64,000 nt of DNA, from contig NZ_CP163512.1 in NCBI RefSeq assembly GCF_041075285.1, forward strand, positions 2,356,001 through 2,420,000. The letters run 5' to 3'. Positions 17,990 to 26,282 of the stretch are shown here, piece after piece. A program made the position numbers and the translations under genes. Source of the DNA: Providencia rettgeri (GTDB taxonomy: Bacteria > Pseudomonadota > Gammaproteobacteria > Enterobacterales > Enterobacteriaceae). The stretch's first letter is position 1. Each line of letters begins with the position of its first letter. Under the pieces are notes generated by a model, which worked only from the letters and a program-made list of their open reading frames with translations, did not search any database and had not been told where the DNA came from.

Positions 17990-19141
17990 TCACCCAATCG
18001 TTTGATTTAGTTTTTCTGTCAGTTTTCGCCACGCCCATTCAAGTGGGCCTTGGTTGAAAAAACGTAACCAATAATACGAAAACAGAAAATTTGCTAACCA
18101 AACCAGCGGAATAAAAGCCAATAACTCAAAACGGGTAAATTGTGCAAAATACCCAAAGTGATAAAAAATCGTGGTGCAAATCAGCGTTTGTAAAATGTAA
18201 TTACTCAATGCCATTCGACCAATATTTTGTAGCCATAAACTAGCCGCTGCATGTTGAATATTGCCCCAAAAACCGTATACCAAGGCAATATAACCCAGTG
18301 ATTGAAAAGGAATAACTAACTCATTAATGATGTAGCCAATGATTGAGGTAGAAAAGTAACTCCAAGCAAACAGGCTCTGCACATATAACGCAACCACTTG
18401 AATTAACAGTGAAGGAACAATGAAAACAACCGCCATTCGGCGATAATGCATCGGGCTAAATTGGCCACACAACCAACCATTTCGTATTAATAGTGCACCA
18501 ATGAGCATCAAGGCAGTGAGCTGCCAACCGTACTGAATAAATAACATTTGCAGCATCGCTTGAATTTCTTTCATGCGATAAATCACCCCCTCAATCCCCC
18601 CTATGGTTTTCGCGCTATATTCGAAAAATATTTGCTCATCAGACGTCTGCCAAAAATTTTGGGGATCGACTCCCCAACCTAAAACAAACAAAATGACCAA
18701 ACCAATCAAATAAATAGATACCGCTATTTTCAATAACGCGCCATCGTCATATTGTGCCAATAGATACGTCGCTACCAGCCCCGTTAATGCATATGCCAGT
18801 AAAATATCACCATCCCAAAAAACAATGCCATGAATCGCTCCAAAGAAGGCTAAAACAAACAAGCGTCGATGATTCCAGCGTAAGGTTCTTGGCTGTAATA
18901 ATGCTAATGTTGCACCAAATAAAATAGCGAAAATGGCGAGGACTTTTCCTTGGAAAAACAAGTTGAAAATAATCCAAATAAAGGCTTCTGAAGAGGATGT
19001 ACTGGGAGTGTAATAGGGATTTAAATAGGCCGCCAATGGCAAAGCAAAACCAAAGATATTCAACAAAAAAATACCCAGAATTGCTATGCCACGAACGGTA
19101 TCAAGTTGCTTAATGCGACCTGATGATAGGCTAGTTGTCAT
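17990..19141 (-). CDS. yeiB: DUF418 family inner-membrane protein YeiB
   Basis: 383-residue polytopic membrane protein with about ten hydrophobic segments. It has the DUF418 N-terminus (LDTVRGIAILGIFLLNI) and the C-terminal W..F..GPLEWAWR signature. It lies three bases downstream of folE, as in E. coli, so the two are probably co-transcribed. The family is related to membrane acyltransferase-like proteins, but the function of YeiB is not known. Confidence 0.93.
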   Translation of the reverse strand: MTTSLSSGRIKQLDTVRGIAILGIFLLNIFGFALPLAAYLNPYYTPSTSSSEAFIWIIFNLFFQGKVLAIFAILFGATLALLQPRTLRWNHRRLFVLAFFGAIHGIVFWDGDILLAYALTGLVATYLLAQYDDGALLKIAVSIYLIGLVILFVLGWGVDPQNFWQTSDEQIFFEYSAKTIGGIEGVIYRMKEIQAMLQMLFIQYGWQLTALMLIGALLIRNGWLCGQFSPMHYRRMAVVFIVPSLLIQVVALYVQSLFAWSYFSTSIIGYIINELVIPFQSLGYIALVYGFWGNIQHAAASLWLQNIGRMALSNYILQTLICTTIFYHFGYFAQFTRFELLAFIPLVWLANFLFSYYWLRFFNQGPLEWAWRKLTEKLNQTIG

Positions 19142-19144
19142 AAA

Positions 19145-19804
19145 TTACAGATGGCGAACGGCACGTAAAAATTCTTGTCGCGTATTTTGACTCGACTTAA
19201 ATAACCCACCTAACGATGTGGTGGTGGTTGCGCTGGTTGCATCACGAATACCCCGCGCTTTCACACAATAATGTACAGCATCAATAGAAACAGCAACGTT
19301 AGTCGTTCCTAACAATGTTTGCAATGCGACTAAAATTTGCTGCGTCAAACGCTCCTGAACTTGCGGTCGTTGGGAGAAAAACTGCACAATTCGGTTGATT
19401 TTCGATAGCCCAATCACTTTATCTTTCGGAATATATGCCACTGTCGCTTTACCATCGATAGTGACAAAGTGGTGCTCGCATGTACTGGTTAACGTGATGT
19501 CACGAACCGTCACCATTTCATCCACTTTCATTTTATTTTCAATTAATGTGATTTTAGGAAAATTGGCGTAATCCAACCCTGAAAAGATTTCATCAACGTA
19601 CATTTTTGCGATACGTCGAGGTGTGTCCGCCAAGCTATCGTCCGTTAAGTCAAGGTTGAGCAGTTTCATGATCTCTGTCATGTGCCCTTCAATCAGTTGC
19701 TTACGCTCTTCGCCTGATTTTGCTTGGATACGCAAAGGGGTTTCTAGCCCTCTGGCTTCCAACGCAGCGTGAACTAATTCGGCCTCTTTACTGAGAGATG
19801 ACAT
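19145..19804 (-). CDS. folE: GTP cyclohydrolase I
   Basis: Cytosolic zinc enzyme making 7,8-dihydroneopterin triphosphate, the first step of tetrahydrofolate synthesis. It has 219 residues from the ATG at 19804. A GTG at 19816 would add four residues, but that stretch contains the GGAGG ribosome binding site, and [12 protein letters not shown] matches the E. coli N-terminus. Zinc and substrate residues are visible: the CEHH motif, the later cysteine in HYCVKARG, and [15 protein letters not shown]. It is the first gene of folE-yeiB. Confidence 0.98.
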   Translation of the reverse strand: MSSLSKEAELVHAALEARGLETPLRIQAKSGEERKQLIEGHMTEIMKLLNLDLTDDSLADTPRRIAKMYVDEIFSGLDYANFPKITLIENKMKVDEMVTVRDITLTSTCEHHFVTIDGKATVAYIPKDKVIGLSKINRIVQFFSQRPQVQERLTQQILVALQTLLGTTNVAVSIDAVHYCVKARGIRDATSATTTTSLGGLFKSSQNTRQEFLRAVRHL

Positions 19805-20492
19805 GTGATCCTCCACAAATGGTGTAACTATTTTTATAAAAATGCAGGTGTGCGCCGTACTCTAAAACAGCAGGTGCAGATAATCCAGTACAACTGCAAC
19901 AACGGGGATGAAATATTTGCATTCGCATCAACAACGTTATTCACTATGGTAAACTCACTGTTGAAAACTACCATCATTTATAAAATATGATTAGCTAAAT
20001 ATTTTTTAACAATGATGTTTGTTGCCACGACGCTCTCCCCGCAATCCCCCTCTCACATCACCACGATTAATGATAGAAAGCCTGTAAAAACAATATAAAA
20101 AGCGATAACACTGCGACTTAATGGGGGTAACATCGACTTTATTAACACCATGTACATTCGTTGGGTTATAGGGACTCTTACCGAGTTCACTCGGCGGCAA
20201 ACCTCTCCCCTTGCTTAAAATGGCGGTGATTCGAATGAAAATTGACCATCAAAGTTCAGCACTAGAAACATTGCGCATAGCATAGTTTACTTTCTTACTA
20301 TTTAACATTAGCCCAACAAAAACAACTTTGTCGTTTTGTGTATTTATTTGTTCTTCATCTGCGTAATATCTGCCTAAAAGCTATCTGTAATCAATTTCTA
20401 TTCATTCACCCAACTCATGATTTCTGCCATAATGTGCATGACGAACACATTTTAAGCCTCAAGGCGTATCACAATAATGAGGATCATTATTT
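19805..20492. other. folE-moeA divergent intergenic region
   Basis: 688 bp without a supported gene. It contains the folE leader with its RBS, a copy of the dispersed repeat (20178-20265) and the moeA leader with AATGAGGATCATT before the start. The stretch 20030-20177 may be a further, more decayed part of the repeat. Short ORFs here have no coding character. Confidence 0.5.
20178..20265 (+). repeat. Partial copy of the MITE-like dispersed repeat
   Basis: Aligns with 17125-17213: GAGTTC, AACCTCTC, CCTTGC-TAAAATGGC, ATTCGAAT-AAAATTGACC, ATCAAAG and a terminal CTAG. The last bases are changed (AGTTCAGCACTAG instead of AGATAAACAGACCCTAG). The left half of the element was not found. Confidence 0.7.
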
Positions 20493-21734
20493 ATGGATCA
20501 GTGTCAAACTAACGATTTGATTTCTTTAGACGTTGCATTGGAAAAACTCCTTGCTCAAACCCAAACTGTGACAGGAACAGAAACTATTCCTCTGACTTTA
20601 TCAGCGCAGCGCATTATTGCCACTGACCTTATTTCTCCTATCAATGTCCCTCCATTTGATAATTCGGCAATGGATGGATATGGTTTACGTTTTACAGATT
20701 GGGACGGAAAAACGCCAATGCCTGTCGTCGGTAAATCATTCGCAGGTAATCCGATGGAAGGTGAACTCAAATCGGGGTGTTGTGTGCGTATTATGACTGG
20801 TGCCCCCATTCCTCAGGGTGTTGATACCGTTGTGATGCAAGAATCAACCGAGCAGACAGATAATGGCATCCTATTCACCCAGCCAATTAAAAAAGGCAGT
20901 AATATCCGTAAAGCTGGTGAAGATATCGCCCAAGGCAGTACTGTGTTCCCTGCTGGAACCTTACTCACCACATCTCAACTTCCGTTAATTGCTTCATTAG
21001 GCATTTCAGATGTCACCGTGTACCGCCGCCTCAAAGTGGCTATTTTCTCTACAGGTGATGAGTTACAAGCAGTAGGTCAGCCACTCGCAGAAGGGCAAAT
21101 CTATGACACCAACCGTTTTACCGTCCGTTTGATGTTAGAAAAACTTAATTGTGAAGTACTGGATTTAGGGGTGATCCCTGATTCCCCTGAAAAGCTAAAA
21201 CAAACCTTCATTGAAGCCGATCAACAGGCGGATTTAGTCATCAGCAGTGGTGGTGTCTCTGTCGGTGAGGCTGACTACACCAAACAAATTCTTGATGAGT
21301 TAGGCACCATTGGTTTTTGGAAACTTGCTATCAAACCGGGAAAACCTTTTGCTTTCGGAAAACTCAGCCATTCTTGGTTCTGTGGATTACCCGGCAATCC
21401 TGTTTCTGCCGCACTCACTTTTTATCAACTGGTTCAGCCATTAATCGCGCGCCTTGCCGGTCATAGCCAATGGCGTGCACCGTTACGCTTTAAAGTCCCC
21501 GTGATCACGCCGCTAAAGAAAACGCCAGGTCGTTTGGATTTCCAACGGGGTATTTTAAGCACCGATGAGCAAGGGCAACTTCAGGTTGCCACCACCGGTC
21601 ATCAAGGCTCACATGTGTTTAGTTCATTTAGTTTAGCGAACTGTTTCATTGTACTGGAAAGAGAACGGGGTCGTGTAGACGCAGGTGAAATCGTTGAAGT
21701 CGAAATGTTTAACTACTTATTAAAAAGCGAATAA
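20493..21734 (+). CDS. moeA: Molybdopterin molybdotransferase MoeA
   Basis: Cytosolic enzyme that inserts molybdate into adenylylated molybdopterin, the last general step of molybdenum-cofactor synthesis. It is 413 residues long, as in E. coli. The N-terminal domain has [14 protein letters not shown] near residue 50. The central MoCF-binding domain runs about residues 180-330, with STGDEL, YDTNR and [14 protein letters not shown], followed by GLPGNPVSA. It forms an operon with moeB, five bases downstream. Confidence 0.97.
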   Translation: MDQCQTNDLISLDVALEKLLAQTQTVTGTETIPLTLSAQRIIATDLISPINVPPFDNSAMDGYGLRFTDWDGKTPMPVVGKSFAGNPMEGELKSGCCVRIMTGAPIPQGVDTVVMQESTEQTDNGILFTQPIKKGSNIRKAGEDIAQGSTVFPAGTLLTTSQLPLIASLGISDVTVYRRLKVAIFSTGDELQAVGQPLAEGQIYDTNRFTVRLMLEKLNCEVLDLGVIPDSPEKLKQTFIEADQQADLVISSGGVSVGEADYTKQILDELGTIGFWKLAIKPGKPFAFGKLSHSWFCGLPGNPVSAALTFYQLVQPLIARLAGHSQWRAPLRFKVPVITPLKKTPGRLDFQRGILSTDEQGQLQVATTGHQGSHVFSSFSLANCFIVLERERGRVDAGEIVEVEMFNYLLKSE

Positions 21735-21739
21735 TTACT

Positions 21740-22492
21740 GTGCAAGAACTTAGCGATAACGAAATGCTGCGGTATAACCGCCAAATCATTCTTCGCGGCT
21801 TTGATTTTGATGGGCAAGAAAAACTCAAAGCTGGTAAGGTGCTGGTCATTGGCTTAGGTGGGTTGGGATGTGTGGCAACCCAATACCTTGCAGCGGCAGG
21901 TGTTGGCCATTTAACGTTAGTTGATTTTGATACAGTATCGCTTTCTAACTTACAACGACAGATTTTGCACCGCGACGCGACAATTGGCCAACCGAAAGTG
22001 GAATCTGCCAAATCTCAACTTTGTGCTATTAACCCCCATGTTCATATTGACACGGTTAATGCACAGCTTGATGATGCACAACTCAATGGGTTAATCACTC
22101 GCCATGATGTGATTTTAGACTGTACTGACAATGTCGCAATTCGTGAGCAACTTAACCGGTTGTGTTTAGCGCAGAAAAAACCCTTGGTCTCGGGTGCGGC
22201 AATTCGTATGGAAGGGCAGCTTAGCGTTTTCACTTATGAAGATGATGCCCCTTGCTATCACTGTTTGAGTCGTTTATTTGGTGAAAATAGCTTGACCTGT
22301 GTCGAAGCTGGAGTGATGTCCCCCCTTGTCGGCACCATCGGCACGTTAGAGGCCATGGAAACCATTAAACTGCTAGCGAACTATGGCAAGGTGAATTCAG
22401 GCAAAGTATTACTGTTTGATGCGATGACAATGGATTTTCGCCAATTTAAATTGAGCAAAGATCCTCACTGTGAAGTTTGCTGCCAAAGCTAA
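21740..22492 (+). CDS. moeB: Molybdopterin-synthase adenylyltransferase MoeB
   Basis: Cytosolic E1-like enzyme that adenylates the C-terminal glycine of MoaD so that it can be charged with sulfur. It has 250 residues and starts at GTG 21740, five bases after the moeA stop; [16 protein letters not shown] matches the family. The nucleotide-binding GLGGLGC loop is at residues 38-44, and zinc-binding cysteines form the pairs CYHC and CEVC. Its partner moaD is at 58.1-58.3 kb in this window. Confidence 0.97.
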   Translation: MQELSDNEMLRYNRQIILRGFDFDGQEKLKAGKVLVIGLGGLGCVATQYLAAAGVGHLTLVDFDTVSLSNLQRQILHRDATIGQPKVESAKSQLCAINPHVHIDTVNAQLDDAQLNGLITRHDVILDCTDNVAIREQLNRLCLAQKKPLVSGAAIRMEGQLSVFTYEDDAPCYHCLSRLFGENSLTCVEAGVMSPLVGTIGTLEAMETIKLLANYGKVNSGKVLLFDAMTMDFRQFKLSKDPHCEVCCQS

Positions 22493-22514
22493 CCGGTTAT
22501 TTACCCTCTCAATT

Positions 22515-22539
22515 AGGCGAAAATATTTCGCCTTTTTAA
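22515..22539 (+). terminator. moeAB terminator
   Basis: Stem AGGCGAAA (22515-22522) and TTTCGCCT (22526-22533) with a three-base loop, then a T-run. It is a clean Rho-independent terminator 23 bases after the moeB stop. Confidence 0.85.
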
Positions 22540-22676
22540 TCGTTTTCATCCGAAAAACTCGGATTATTCCGAAAAAGCAATTTAATACCCCTTTAAGCTT
22601 ATACTATCTCTCTTTTGTGGTGCCTGTACGTATAAACATCACCACGTTTTATTATTTTGATAATGTTACTGAGAGT

Positions 22677-23018
22677 ATGAATATGCAATTCCCTCCTTGC
22701 CCGAAATGTCAGTCTGAATACACCTATACTGATAACGATATGTATATCTGCCCTGAATGTGCGCACGAATGGAATGACGCAGAACCCGTGGCTGATATTG
22801 ATGAGCTGATTGTTAAAGATGCCAACGGTAATCTTTTAGCTGATGGGGATACCGTTACTGTGATTAAAGATCTGAAAGTCAAAGGTAGCTCATCGATGTT
22901 AAAAATCGGTACACGTGTAAAAGGCATTCGCTTAGTCGAAGGTGACCACAATATCGATTGTAAAATTGATGGCTTTGGACAAATGAAGCTAAAATCTGAA
23001 TTTGTGAAGAAAAACTAA
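22677..23018 (+). CDS. yjdM: Zinc-ribbon protein YjdM (formerly PhnA)
   Basis: Small cytosolic protein of 113 residues, almost identical to E. coli YjdM. It has an N-terminal zinc ribbon ([10 protein letters not shown]...CPEC) and a C-terminal SH3-like domain ([28 protein letters not shown]). A longer ORF extends upstream to 22470 through the moeB terminator, but the added residues are not family sequence. I choose ATG 22677 (ATG 22683 is also possible). The old PhnA name is misleading: it is not the phosphonoacetate hydrolase, and its role is unknown. Confidence 0.95.
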   Translation: MNMQFPPCPKCQSEYTYTDNDMYICPECAHEWNDAEPVADIDELIVKDANGNLLADGDTVTVIKDLKVKGSSSMLKIGTRVKGIRLVEGDHNIDCKIDGFGQMKLKSEFVKKN

Positions 23019-23044
23019 GTTAAAGCTAGCACTGTTTTAAACAT

Positions 23045-23078
23045 CCCCCCAGCAATTGATTATTCAATTATTGGGGGG
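23045..23078. terminator. G/C-capped hairpin between yjdM and the mgtC-like gene
   Basis: CCCCCC (23045-23050) and GGGGGG (23073-23078) close a stem that continues through CAATTGA/TCAATTA-type pairing. It lies between convergent genes. There is no strong T-run on the plus strand. Confidence 0.65.
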
Positions 23079-23121
23079 AAACTGATATGCAATAAATTTT
23101 ATGTAAGATAATAATTGAATA

Positions 23122-23835
23122 TTAGTGATCTAAAGAAACAGAATGAACATAAGATAACTGTTTTAAAGAGCAATAAAACTCAGGTAATGTAGTCCTTTGC
23201 CGTACCACGAGTTTTAAATTCACTTCAACTCGCTCTTTTTTAATGTCTCGTATCGTCAAGTTTTCAATAATGTCTTTATGTTGTTTTAAATACTCAATAA
23301 GTAAGGGAACGCCATCCTCATGGGTAAACAACATTCGAACTTTAATCTTACCTAATTTTTGATTTTTCATCTGAAATAACGCCACTTGCGGACTCAGTTG
23401 AATTGCCAAGAAAAAAAGAATAGTGACAATAAAGGCATGCCAGTAAAAGCCCGAACCACAAGCAATTCCCACCCCTGCTGAAGCCCAAACAATGGCTGCG
23501 GTTGTTAATCCTGAAATAGCATCATCACGGCGGTGTAAAATAACACCTGCACCTAAAAAACCGACACCACTAATAATCTGTGCAGCTAATCTCATTGGGT
23601 CACTACGAATATTATCCGATATATTTGCGTAATATTCAGCAGATTGAATGGAAACAATCGTTAATAAACAACTGGCAACAGCAATAATGACACAGGTTTT
23701 AAAGCCGACAGGTTTTCCCTTTGATTCACGCTCCAAGCCAATAAAGCCGCCTAAAATAAAGGCGGCGAGTAATTTAGCAATACTTGACAGTGACAAAGGG
23801 CCAATAGTGTCGACAAACTGCATAAAAACATCCAT
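23122..23835 (-). CDS. MgtC/SapB family membrane protein
   Basis: 237-residue inner-membrane protein. Five N-terminal hydrophobic segments carry the family motifs GGFIGLERE, GFKTCVIIAVASC, DPMRLAAQIISGVGFLGAGVI and GLTTAAIVWASAG-GI. The C-terminal 80 residues form a soluble, ACT-like tail. MgtC proteins support growth at low magnesium and in macrophages by acting on F-type ATPase or membrane potential in Salmonella. It is only 23 bp downstream of the nucleoside-type MFS gene on the same strand and may be the third gene of that operon. Whether it is a true MgtC orthologue or another SapB-type member cannot be told by eye. Confidence 0.88.
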   Translation of the reverse strand: MDVFMQFVDTIGPLSLSSIAKLLAAFILGGFIGLERESKGKPVGFKTCVIIAVASCLLTIVSIQSAEYYANISDNIRSDPMRLAAQIISGVGFLGAGVILHRRDDAISGLTTAAIVWASAGVGIACGSGFYWHAFIVTILFFLAIQLSPQVALFQMKNQKLGKIKVRMLFTHEDGVPLLIEYLKQHKDIIENLTIRDIKKERVEVNLKLVVRQRTTLPEFYCSLKQLSYVHSVSLDH

Positions 23836-23858
23836 GGCTTACCTCTGTATATTTTAAA

Positions 23859-25106
23859 TTACGGTACTACAGCGCCCTCCGGAGCTTTTTTATCTTGGCT
23901 ATTTTTCTTTTGAGAAATATCATCTTTAAAGAAGAAGATAAAGAATACAGTAACGACAGCAGCAACGATGGCTGGGTAATGCCAGAACGTTTCCCACTGT
24001 GGTAAGGATCCACTGCCTTTTTCGGTGACCGTTGAGTTAAATATTTGTCCGCAGATAGTTGAGGCAAATAATAAACCAAAGCCATTGGAAACAATAAAGC
24101 GTAATCCTTGAGCTTGTGCGCGGATCTCTGGTTTTGCTTTACGGTCGACATAAATATCGCCAGCAGTAAAGAAAAAGTCCCAACATAATCCCTGAAGCAT
24201 CAGGCCAAAAACAATAAAATATAAACTCGTATCAACTGCGGCATAGGCAAATAATGTTGAACGAATAATCCAACTAATAGCACCTAGCAATAAAGTGACT
24301 TTAAACCCAAACTTCATTAAGAAGAATGACAGGAAGAACATAAACAGAACTTCACAGGCAATACCAATTTGCATAATAGAAGCCGCATTATCGAACCCTA
24401 GCGTTTTGATAAACACAGGGATATAAGCGGAATAAGCTGTTTTTGGGATCATTAATACAAAGATGCTAAGCATTAAAATAGCAAAATAACGGTCTTTAAA
24501 TAATGACAGTGCATCTAAGCATAAAATATCGCGCACAGAAAAAGGTTTGCCTTTAGCTTTTGGTGGCGTATTTGGCAATGTAAAACAGTAAAAACCTAAT
24601 AATATAGCAACCGCTGATGCGATATACCACGTCATCGTACTACCTGAGAAGCCCATTTCCCCTAAAATAAACCCAATAGCCATAAAACCAAACGTACCGA
24701 ATACACGAATAATAGGGAAATATTTCACACCATTAATATGGGAGAAGCTAATACTATTTGACAGTGCAGTCGTTGGGTAAAAAAGCAAACCAATTATAAA
24801 GATCAGAAACAGGGTCATACCACTGTTTTGTGCTTCAATAAATTGAGGCACACATAAAATGACTAAGGCATTAATTAAGTGGAGGATCCCCATCACTTTT
24901 TGTGATGCAAAAAAGCGGTCAGCAACCATACCAATAAATAACGGTGAAATAATGGTCGCAACACCTAATAACGCATAAGCATTACCAATGATATTCGCCA
25001 TACCATAGGTGCTTAATACCAACCCCATTGTCATATTCCATGCACCTTGCATAAAATATTGCACAAACATCATGATCAGTAAGCGGGAAGTTATTTTCAT
25101 ATCCAT
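23859..25106 (-). CDS. Nucleoside:H+ symporter-like MFS transporter
   Basis: 415-residue inner-membrane transporter with twelve hydrophobic segments. It resembles the NHS family (NupG, XapB, YegT): ISPLFIGMVADRFF, GLLFYPTTALSNSISF, IRVFGTFGFMAIG and, near residue 320, a QGLCWDFFFTAGDIYVDR segment. Known members import nucleosides with protons. It lies 13 bp downstream of the PhnP-like hydrolase gene and faces the LacI/solute-binding fusion regulator. A nucleoside or ribose-phosphate-derived substrate is inferred; it has not been shown for this gene. Confidence 0.85.
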   Translation of the reverse strand: MDMKITSRLLIMMFVQYFMQGAWNMTMGLVLSTYGMANIIGNAYALLGVATIISPLFIGMVADRFFASQKVMGILHLINALVILCVPQFIEAQNSGMTLFLIFIIGLLFYPTTALSNSISFSHINGVKYFPIIRVFGTFGFMAIGFILGEMGFSGSTMTWYIASAVAILLGFYCFTLPNTPPKAKGKPFSVRDILCLDALSLFKDRYFAILMLSIFVLMIPKTAYSAYIPVFIKTLGFDNAASIMQIGIACEVLFMFFLSFFLMKFGFKVTLLLGAISWIIRSTLFAYAAVDTSLYFIVFGLMLQGLCWDFFFTAGDIYVDRKAKPEIRAQAQGLRFIVSNGFGLLFASTICGQIFNSTVTEKGSGSLPQWETFWHYPAIVAAVVTVFFIFFFKDDISQKKNSQDKKAPEGAVVP

Positions 25107-25119
25107 TTTTGTGCCCCTC

Positions 25120-25941
25120 TTAATGTGTTTCTAACGTTAATCCGTCATAGGCAACACGGATATTATAAGGAGCACAAACCGCCACTAATTCATCATGCAG
25201 TAATTTACCACTGTGGGAGATATGAGAAACAGCAATTTGAGTTTCAGAGTGCAAGCAACCTTGTTGTTGAAGTCGTTCTTGTGCTGCAAAAACAGTCTCT
25301 AAACTCATATGGTTATCAGTACGGTTATGACCATTTAGACCGTAGGTGCATTCGAATACGATAATATCCAGTGGTTTGTTTTCAAGCCATTGCCAAGTCA
25401 GTTCGGGGAACCAACCTGAATCGTGACCATAGAAAATCGCTTTGCCGTCTTTTTCAATATGATAGACATAACAAAGTTCCCATTTGGCATGATTTGCAAG
25501 TAATGGCGTAATTTTATATCCATTTCTTTCAACAGTGACAAAAGGAATTAGGCAGTGAAAAGCGAAGCGCTCTTTACTGTATCCTGGTAGCACTTCAAGG
25601 CAACCATTGATCGCACGATCATTGCCAAAAATATGAAGTGGATGGTGAATTTCAAAACCATAGCCTTCCATTCGACTGAACAGGTCACCCACATTGAAAT
25701 GGTCGGGGTGAGTGTGGGTAAATAACAAGCTTTCAAAATTGGTCGCATCCATTCCATCACGCATAAGTTGATAGCTAAATGTTGGAGACACGTCGATCAG
25801 CAAAAGATCATCCACAAGGGCAGATGAGTGCGTTCTGATATCTTTACCACCCAGTTGCCTCGCTTTTTGGCAGTGCTCACAACGGCAAAAAGGGTTTGGT
25901 ATCCCCTCTGAAGCCGCAGTTCCTAAAAAATGAATTTTCAT
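25120..25941 (-). CDS. PhnP-like metallo-beta-lactamase-fold hydrolase
   Basis: 273-residue cytosolic metal-dependent hydrolase. It opens with LGTAASEGIPNPFCRCEHC, the structural zinc-binding cysteine motif seen in PhnP, and carries the catalytic THTHPDHFN at about residue 95. ANHAKWELCYVY, GHDSGW and a closing SHISHSGK contribute further ligands. E. coli PhnP is a phosphodiesterase acting on cyclic ribose phosphates and 2',3'-cyclic nucleotides. No phosphonate genes are nearby, so the substrate probably differs. It is the first gene of hydrolase-MFS-mgtC, under the palindromic site at 26020. Confidence 0.85.
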   Translation of the reverse strand: MKIHFLGTAASEGIPNPFCRCEHCQKARQLGGKDIRTHSSALVDDLLLIDVSPTFSYQLMRDGMDATNFESLLFTHTHPDHFNVGDLFSRMEGYGFEIHHPLHIFGNDRAINGCLEVLPGYSKERFAFHCLIPFVTVERNGYKITPLLANHAKWELCYVYHIEKDGKAIFYGHDSGWFPELTWQWLENKPLDIIVFECTYGLNGHNRTDNHMSLETVFAAQERLQQQGCLHSETQIAVSHISHSGKLLHDELVAVCAPYNIRVAYDGLTLETH

Positions 25942-26282
25942 GACAATTACCTTTATCTTATTGTTTTATTTACTTTTACTAAATCCCTGGTGCTGGTATT
26001 TAATCAATAAATTGATTATTTGAACGTTCCAATAATAATGTGAGCAACTTATTTTGCCAATAATAGATATTCAAATCAGTGATCTCATTCAAACACAAAT
26101 ATATAATATATTGATTAATAACAGTATTTTTTACCAATTGGTTTTTATGCAAAAAAATGGGCTTTCTATTAGCTGATTGTTTTATTGGCAATTTTTATTT
26201 GGAACGTTCAAATTAATTATCAGTAGTCGTGATAAAAAATTCAGGTATGCTATGGACAGAAGCAACTAAGGTGAAAAAGAAA
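25942..26282. promoter_or_regulatory. Divergent promoter region with two identical palindromic sites
   Basis: TTGAACGTTCCAA (26020-26032) and its inverted twin TTGGAACGTTCAA (26199-26211) share the perfect core GAACGTTC and lie 179 bp apart. One is near the leftward hydrolase promoter and one just before the regulator's gene. A GAACGTTC-type centre with CG in the middle is typical of LacI-family operators. The pair could support a DNA loop. The intervening DNA is AT-rich and holds the two promoters. Confidence 0.82.
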
